Part shown: one piece after another, positions 60,425-64,000 of the stretch | Position numbering within the stretch: position 1 is the first letter of the stretch | How the letters are laid out: each line of letters begins with the position of its first letter | NCBI RefSeq assembly: GCF_030167925.1 | Contig: NZ_JASKUT010000002.1 | Location: 930,001-994,000 of the forward strand | Source of the DNA: Paenibacillus silviterrae | GTDB lineage: Bacteria > Bacillota > Bacilli > Paenibacillales > NBRC-103111 | Length of the DNA stretch: 64,000 bases | Direction: 5' to 3' | Notes under the pieces: generated by a model | Told to the model about the DNA's origin: nothing | Database searches by the model: none | What the model saw: the letters and a program-made list of their open reading frames with translations, nothing else | Translations under genes and position numbers: made by a program

Positions 60425-61873
60425 ATGCTAAAAAATTTTTTGTGCATTACATTGACAATGAGTCTTTGCCTTACTCCTCTCCCCTTGGTTTACAACAAGA
60501 CGTTGGCATCAGAAAAGGCATTATCTATCGAAAAAGAGGCTTATACGAGTCCAATTGCAGGAGAAAATAGCATATCAACTTTAGAAAAGATATCCATCGG
60601 AGGCGTAGATCAATGGATCACCATTCGTGGTCAAGATCTTAATAATCCTATATTCCTTTATTTACATGGTGGTCCAGGCCATGGTGAAATCAACAGTAAT
60701 CCCCGATTCAAAGAGCTAGAGAAGCGGTATGTAGTTGTGAATTGGGAGCAGCGGGGTTCCGGCAAGTCATTTTCTCCCCATTTACCTGTGGAAAGCTTGA
60801 ACGTCGAGCAGTATTTATCTGATACTCATGAAATGGTTGAATACATTAAGAATAGGTTTAAAAGGGATAAGATTTATTTGGTAGGTCACTCATGGGGAAG
60901 TTTGCTTGGAATGATCGAGATTAGCAGGCATCCGGATTCGTTCTATGCTTATGTAGGTGTGGGGCAATTTGTAGACGTAACAAAGGCAGACCAAATCGGA
61001 TACGATTATACGTTATACAAAGCCAAGGAACTTGGACATCAAGCTGCAATCGATGAACTGAAGACGATTGGACGTCCTCCCTACGATTCATTCAACACTT
61101 TTCTTCGATTTCGAAAGTGGTTAGCTCCTATGGGAGGCATATTTTTCAGTCCAACTTACATACAAGAGGTCATGATACCAGATATTATGAATGCAACAGA
61201 GTATACGCATGATGAGAAAGGACAATATGAATTGAGTGAAGAGCTACTACTTACAAAGATCGTTCCTGAATTACCCAAATACAACTTGTTACATATGATT
61301 CATGAGGTCAAAGTCCCCGTCTACTTTGTAGCTGGCAAGCATGATTACAATACACCACTGCAACTGGTCGAGCAGTTTAATTCGCAATTGGTTGCTCCTC
61401 ATAAGGAAGTGGTCGTATTTGAAAATTCCGGTCATGCACCAAATTATGAAGAAGAACTCCAATTCGCTGATCTTATGAATGAACATATTTTTCATCAGAC
61501 ATACTATAGTCCTAATTCTAGTAAATCCGTAAAAGTCGTATTAAATGATCATCAAATGGAATGGACTCCAGCTATTCATAACGGCCAGCTTATGCTTCCC
61601 CTCCGCAAAACTTTAGAAGCCCTGGGTGGTACAATCACATGGGAGGAATCTACAAACACCATTATGGTAACATACAATCAGTTGATAATCTTCTTTCAAC
61701 AGGATGCTGCTGTAGCCAAAGTAAACGGAAAGGAAATAGGCTTTTCCAAAGCAGTACTGCTTTTAGAAGATTCCAGTTATTTATCGGTAGAAGCATTATT
61801 GAAAACGATACAACTTCATGCATCCTGGGATCCGGCTTTGAATGAACTTATTTTGACTTCTACAACTAATTGA
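60425..61873 (+). CDS. Secreted alpha/beta hydrolase (prolyl aminopeptidase-like) with C-terminal stalk domain
   Basis: A 482-residue exported protein. Signal peptide about 1-30. Hydrolase fold about 45-360: HGGPGHGEIN (the HGGP motif of proline iminopeptidases), nucleophile in VGHSWGSLLGM, aspartate near HDYNTPL, histidine in NSGHAPNYEE. Residues ~368-480 form a copper-amine-oxidase-N domain (NGQLMLPLRKTLEALGGTITWE), here at the C-terminus and not at the N-terminus as in the 15-18 kb cluster. ATG at 60425 follows AAAGGAG. Regulated by the divergent TetR protein. Confidence 0.9.
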   Translation: MLKNFLCITLTMSLCLTPLPLVYNKTLASEKALSIEKEAYTSPIAGENSISTLEKISIGGVDQWITIRGQDLNNPIFLYLHGGPGHGEINSNPRFKELEKRYVVVNWEQRGSGKSFSPHLPVESLNVEQYLSDTHEMVEYIKNRFKRDKIYLVGHSWGSLLGMIEISRHPDSFYAYVGVGQFVDVTKADQIGYDYTLYKAKELGHQAAIDELKTIGRPPYDSFNTFLRFRKWLAPMGGIFFSPTYIQEVMIPDIMNATEYTHDEKGQYELSEELLLTKIVPELPKYNLLHMIHEVKVPVYFVAGKHDYNTPLQLVEQFNSQLVAPHKEVVVFENSGHAPNYEEELQFADLMNEHIFHQTYYSPNSSKSVKVVLNDHQMEWTPAIHNGQLMLPLRKTLEALGGTITWEESTNTIMVTYNQLIIFFQQDAAVAKVNGKEIGFSKAVLLLEDSSYLSVEALLKTIQLHASWDPALNELILTSTTN

Positions 61874-62064
61874 TATTACCCCAGCAGAAGCACGGAAGAA
61901 TGAGAAATTTAATTAATACCTACAGCATGATTTGAAAACGCACCAGCGTCGTTTTCGGTTATGCGAGCCCGGCTAAGCAGGAATGCCGTCCTAATTAGTT
62001 GCGTTCGACAGCAGCTTGTCGGACACACGCGCACAACTACTTTATAACAATAAACCAAATAAAT

Positions 62065-62087
62065 AAGTCCCCACTTAGTGGGGACTT
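62065..62087 (-). terminator. Terminator of the second chemoreceptor gene
   Basis: A perfect 10-bp stem AAGTCCCCAC / GTGGGGACTT with TTA loop, ~7 bases past the stop and followed on the minus strand by ATTTATTT. Confidence 0.85.
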
Positions 62088-62093
62088 TAGAGT

Positions 62094-64000
62094 TTACAAT
62101 TTGAAACGACTCACTGACCCATTCAGCTCATCGGCCATTTTTGACAGTGCATTGGCTGAAGCAGTTACCTCTTCCATAGAAGCAAGTTGTTCCTCTGTGG
62201 CTGCCGATACCGATTGCGTTTCTAAGTTATTTGCTGCTGCGATATCAGCCAACGAATGAATACTGGTGACCATCCCGTTGATGCTGTCGGAAATATATTG
62301 TGTATTTTGCTCTATTTCTTGGACTATCTGGGAGACGGAGGAAATATCCGTAACGATTTCACCAAACAATTGACCTGCATAGCTGACCGCCTCCGCACCG
62401 GTCTCAAATTCCCCAGCTACCACGTTCATTTCCTCATTTGCCTTTCCGGCATCACGTTGAATAACGGATATGAGCTCGGATATTTGTTTGGCCGATTGTC
62501 CTGTCAATTCAGCTAATTTCCGAATTTCCGCAGCGACAACCGCGAATCCAAGACCCGCCTCTCCCGCACGAGCAGCTTCAATGCTTGCGTTTAACGATAA
62601 AATATTCGTTTGCTGAGCAATACTTGAAATCATGTTCACAATGTTACCGATTTCGATGGATCTCGTGCTCAATGCATGAATACTTGCGGCCAGCACATGA
62701 AGGGTTTGTCCGACACTTTCCATCTGTACCACCGCATTCGTCACCGTATGTTCCCCTTGCTTAGCTTTAGAAGACGTAACTACTGCTGAAGTTGCGGCTT
62801 CTTTGGTTCGGCCTGCGATGGCGCGGAGTGTGCCGCTTAACCCGTCAATCGTTTGAGCCCCGTTTTGGATGTTGGTAAACTGTTGTTCAGCGGCCTCCGC
62901 CAAGGTTTGAGCCGATCCTGCGATGTGTTCCGTCACCTTAGAGCTTTGTTCGGCTCCAGCCAAGAGCTGCTGTGAAGAAGCAGCAAGCTGATGGGATGTT
63001 TCATAAACTTCCAGCACCATAGACTTAAGCGATGTGACCATGGTATTGAAGCTTACCCCAGCCTGTCCAATTTCATCCATCCCCGTAACGGAAGTTTGGT
63101 GGGAGAGATTTCCCCCTGCGACGATGTCAATTGAATGTTTCAAATGAACAATCGGCTTTGACAGTCGAGATGAGATGATATAGGAAGCGATCAAACCGAC
63201 AATTACGATCATGACGGAAATGAGAATGGCTTGGTTCCTTAAATCATAGATCGGTCTGAGTAATTCATCCTCTGGGGCACTAAGTACAAGAACCCAATTG
63301 TTCGCTACTTTGTGATAATACCCCAGTCTATTTTGACCGTCCAAGCTAAACGTTAGGATCCCTTCTCCTCCCTTAGTACCATCCATAAATGCGTTTGTGA
63401 GTTCGGTAACATTAAGGTCCTGTACGGTTGATTTCATAATGTTTTCTTTTACCGGGTGATAAATCATCTTGCCGCTTGAATCAAACAGCAAGGCATACCC
63501 CGTTTGCCCAAATTTCGCTCTCGCTACGGTGTCGGTGACTTCCGCAATAGGTAGAGAGGCAGTGAAGCTGCCGACCACCTGCTTATCCTTCATTAGGGGA
63601 CTGCCTAAGATAACGGATAAAGAGCCGTCAACAGTGGAGATCACTGGGTCTGAGATGGTTAACTTTCCTTGGGCCAAGTCTTTCATGAACGGACGGGCCG
63701 AAATGTCTACAGGGGCTCCCTTATGATTCGTACTGAGCTTACCTGTTAATTCATGAGTAAAAATGATAGCCGTCAACTCGGAATTTTGAGCTTGAGCTTC
63801 CTTTACATACGCTAACTGCTTAGCTGAGTCCCCGTAGTATTGCGAGCCACCCTTGGCGATAGAGTGCAATACAGATAAATTCGAGTTTAAAAATGCATTG
63901 AGCTCATTGGCGACGGCTTCCACTTCGAGGTGAACGTCTGACCGAATAGCCTCATTTACAATCCTCGCGCTACTCTGATAATTCAAAACGGATAAGACGA
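62094..64000 (-). CDS. Methyl-accepting chemotaxis protein, dCache-type sensor (N-terminus beyond window)
   Basis: At least 634 residues; the frame stays open to the window edge and TM1 is not included. The visible part starts inside a double-Cache extracellular domain (up to about residue 265; DISARPFMKDLAQGK, FGQTGYALLFDSSGKMIYHP), then a TM helix (about 272-292), HAMP (SSRLSKPIVHLKHSIDIVAG) and a full signalling domain with tip IAQQTNILSLNASIEAARAGEAG. It would detect small molecules outside the cell, often amino acids or organic acids in this class. Confidence 0.93.
   Translation of the reverse strand, partial: VLSVLNYQSSARIVNEAIRSDVHLEVEAVANELNAFLNSNLSVLHSIAKGGSQYYGDSAKQLAYVKEAQAQNSELTAIIFTHELTGKLSTNHKGAPVDISARPFMKDLAQGKLTISDPVISTVDGSLSVILGSPLMKDKQVVGSFTASLPIAEVTDTVARAKFGQTGYALLFDSSGKMIYHPVKENIMKSTVQDLNVTELTNAFMDGTKGGEGILTFSLDGQNRLGYYHKVANNWVLVLSAPEDELLRPIYDLRNQAILISVMIVIVGLIASYIISSRLSKPIVHLKHSIDIVAGGNLSHQTSVTGMDEIGQAGVSFNTMVTSLKSMVLEVYETSHQLAASSQQLLAGAEQSSKVTEHIAGSAQTLAEAAEQQFTNIQNGAQTIDGLSGTLRAIAGRTKEAATSAVVTSSKAKQGEHTVTNAVVQMESVGQTLHVLAASIHALSTRSIEIGNIVNMISSIAQQTNILSLNASIEAARAGEAGLGFAVVAAEIRKLAELTGQSAKQISELISVIQRDAGKANEEMNVVAGEFETGAEAVSYAGQLFGEIVTDISSVSQIVQEIEQNTQYISDSINGMVTSIHSLADIAAANNLETQSVSAATEEQLASMEEVTASANALSKMADELNGSVSRFKL

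Noticed and set aside
1..64000. CRISPR arrays, tRNA, rRNA, complete insertion sequences, prophage
   Set aside because: No regularly spaced repeats, cloverleaf candidates, rRNA motifs, transposase/integrase or phage structural genes were found on reading; covariance searches could not be run.

Overview
The window reads as a chromosomal segment of a Paenibacillus-like, low-to-medium GC, endospore-lineage Firmicute. Pointers are strong AGGAGG ribosome binding sites with many TTG/GTG starts, several secreted proteins with copper-amine-oxidase-N (stalk) domains, an S-layer-homology hydrolase, three CUT1-type sugar ABC importers without their own ATPase, and Gfo/Idh/MocA, GH2, GH20, ROK and GntR carbohydrate genes. 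This is inference from gene content; no rRNA or tRNA gene was seen.

Layout. 1-1.1 kb: tail of a sugar ABC importer. 1.2-8 kb: a GH20 exo-hexosaminidase divergent from an operon of amidohydrolase/deacetylase, DgaE-like PLP ammonia lyase, DgaF-like aldolase, PfkB sugar kinase and GntR/UTRA regulator; together these could turn an N-acetylated amino-sugar acid into pyruvate and triose phosphate. 8.2-9.4 kb: a DHFR/RibD-like reductase and an unclear ORF. 9.4-14.7 kb: an OmpR/histidine-kinase pair in one operon with an ABC ATPase and an FtsX-type permease. 14.9-18.4 kb: three secreted stalk-domain proteins in a row (Cu/Zn-SOD fusion, beta-helix, carboxypeptidase-regulatory-like). 18.5-22.9 kb: a truncated group IIC intron just behind a terminator, gene wrecks (an unknown small gene, GrpB), an ECF41/SigJ sigma factor with its oxidoreductase partner, and a THEP1-like NTPase.

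22.9-36 kb: a carbohydrate operon (SGNH hydrolase, two Gfo/Idh/MocA oxidoreductases, HAD phosphatase, two permeases, lipoprotein binding protein) divergent from a ROK repressor, followed by a giant secreted metallophosphoesterase whose upstream region shares the candidate ROK operator. 36-42.8 kb: mostly debris (a near-identical 3' piece of the GntR gene, a frameshifted cheA piece, a truncated HD-GYP) around an intact zinc-ribbon membrane protein, a chemoreceptor, an HD-GYP protein and a TetR regulator. 42.8-51.7 kb: a galactoside/galactonate locus (D-galactonate dehydratase, GH2, ABC importer, ArsR-like regulator, KDPG/KDPGal aldolase). 51.8-53.2 kb: three small unrecognised genes and an RND-pump fragment. 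53.2-64 kb: an SLH serine hydrolase, a decayed EAL gene, a HK-RR-CPBP-CPBP operon, a TetR regulator divergent from a secreted alpha/beta hydrolase with twin palindromic operators, and a second chemoreceptor running off the end.

The main biological themes are uptake and breakdown of glycan-derived sugars, each locus with its own local regulator and recognisable candidate operators, and clear gene decay between the intact loci.
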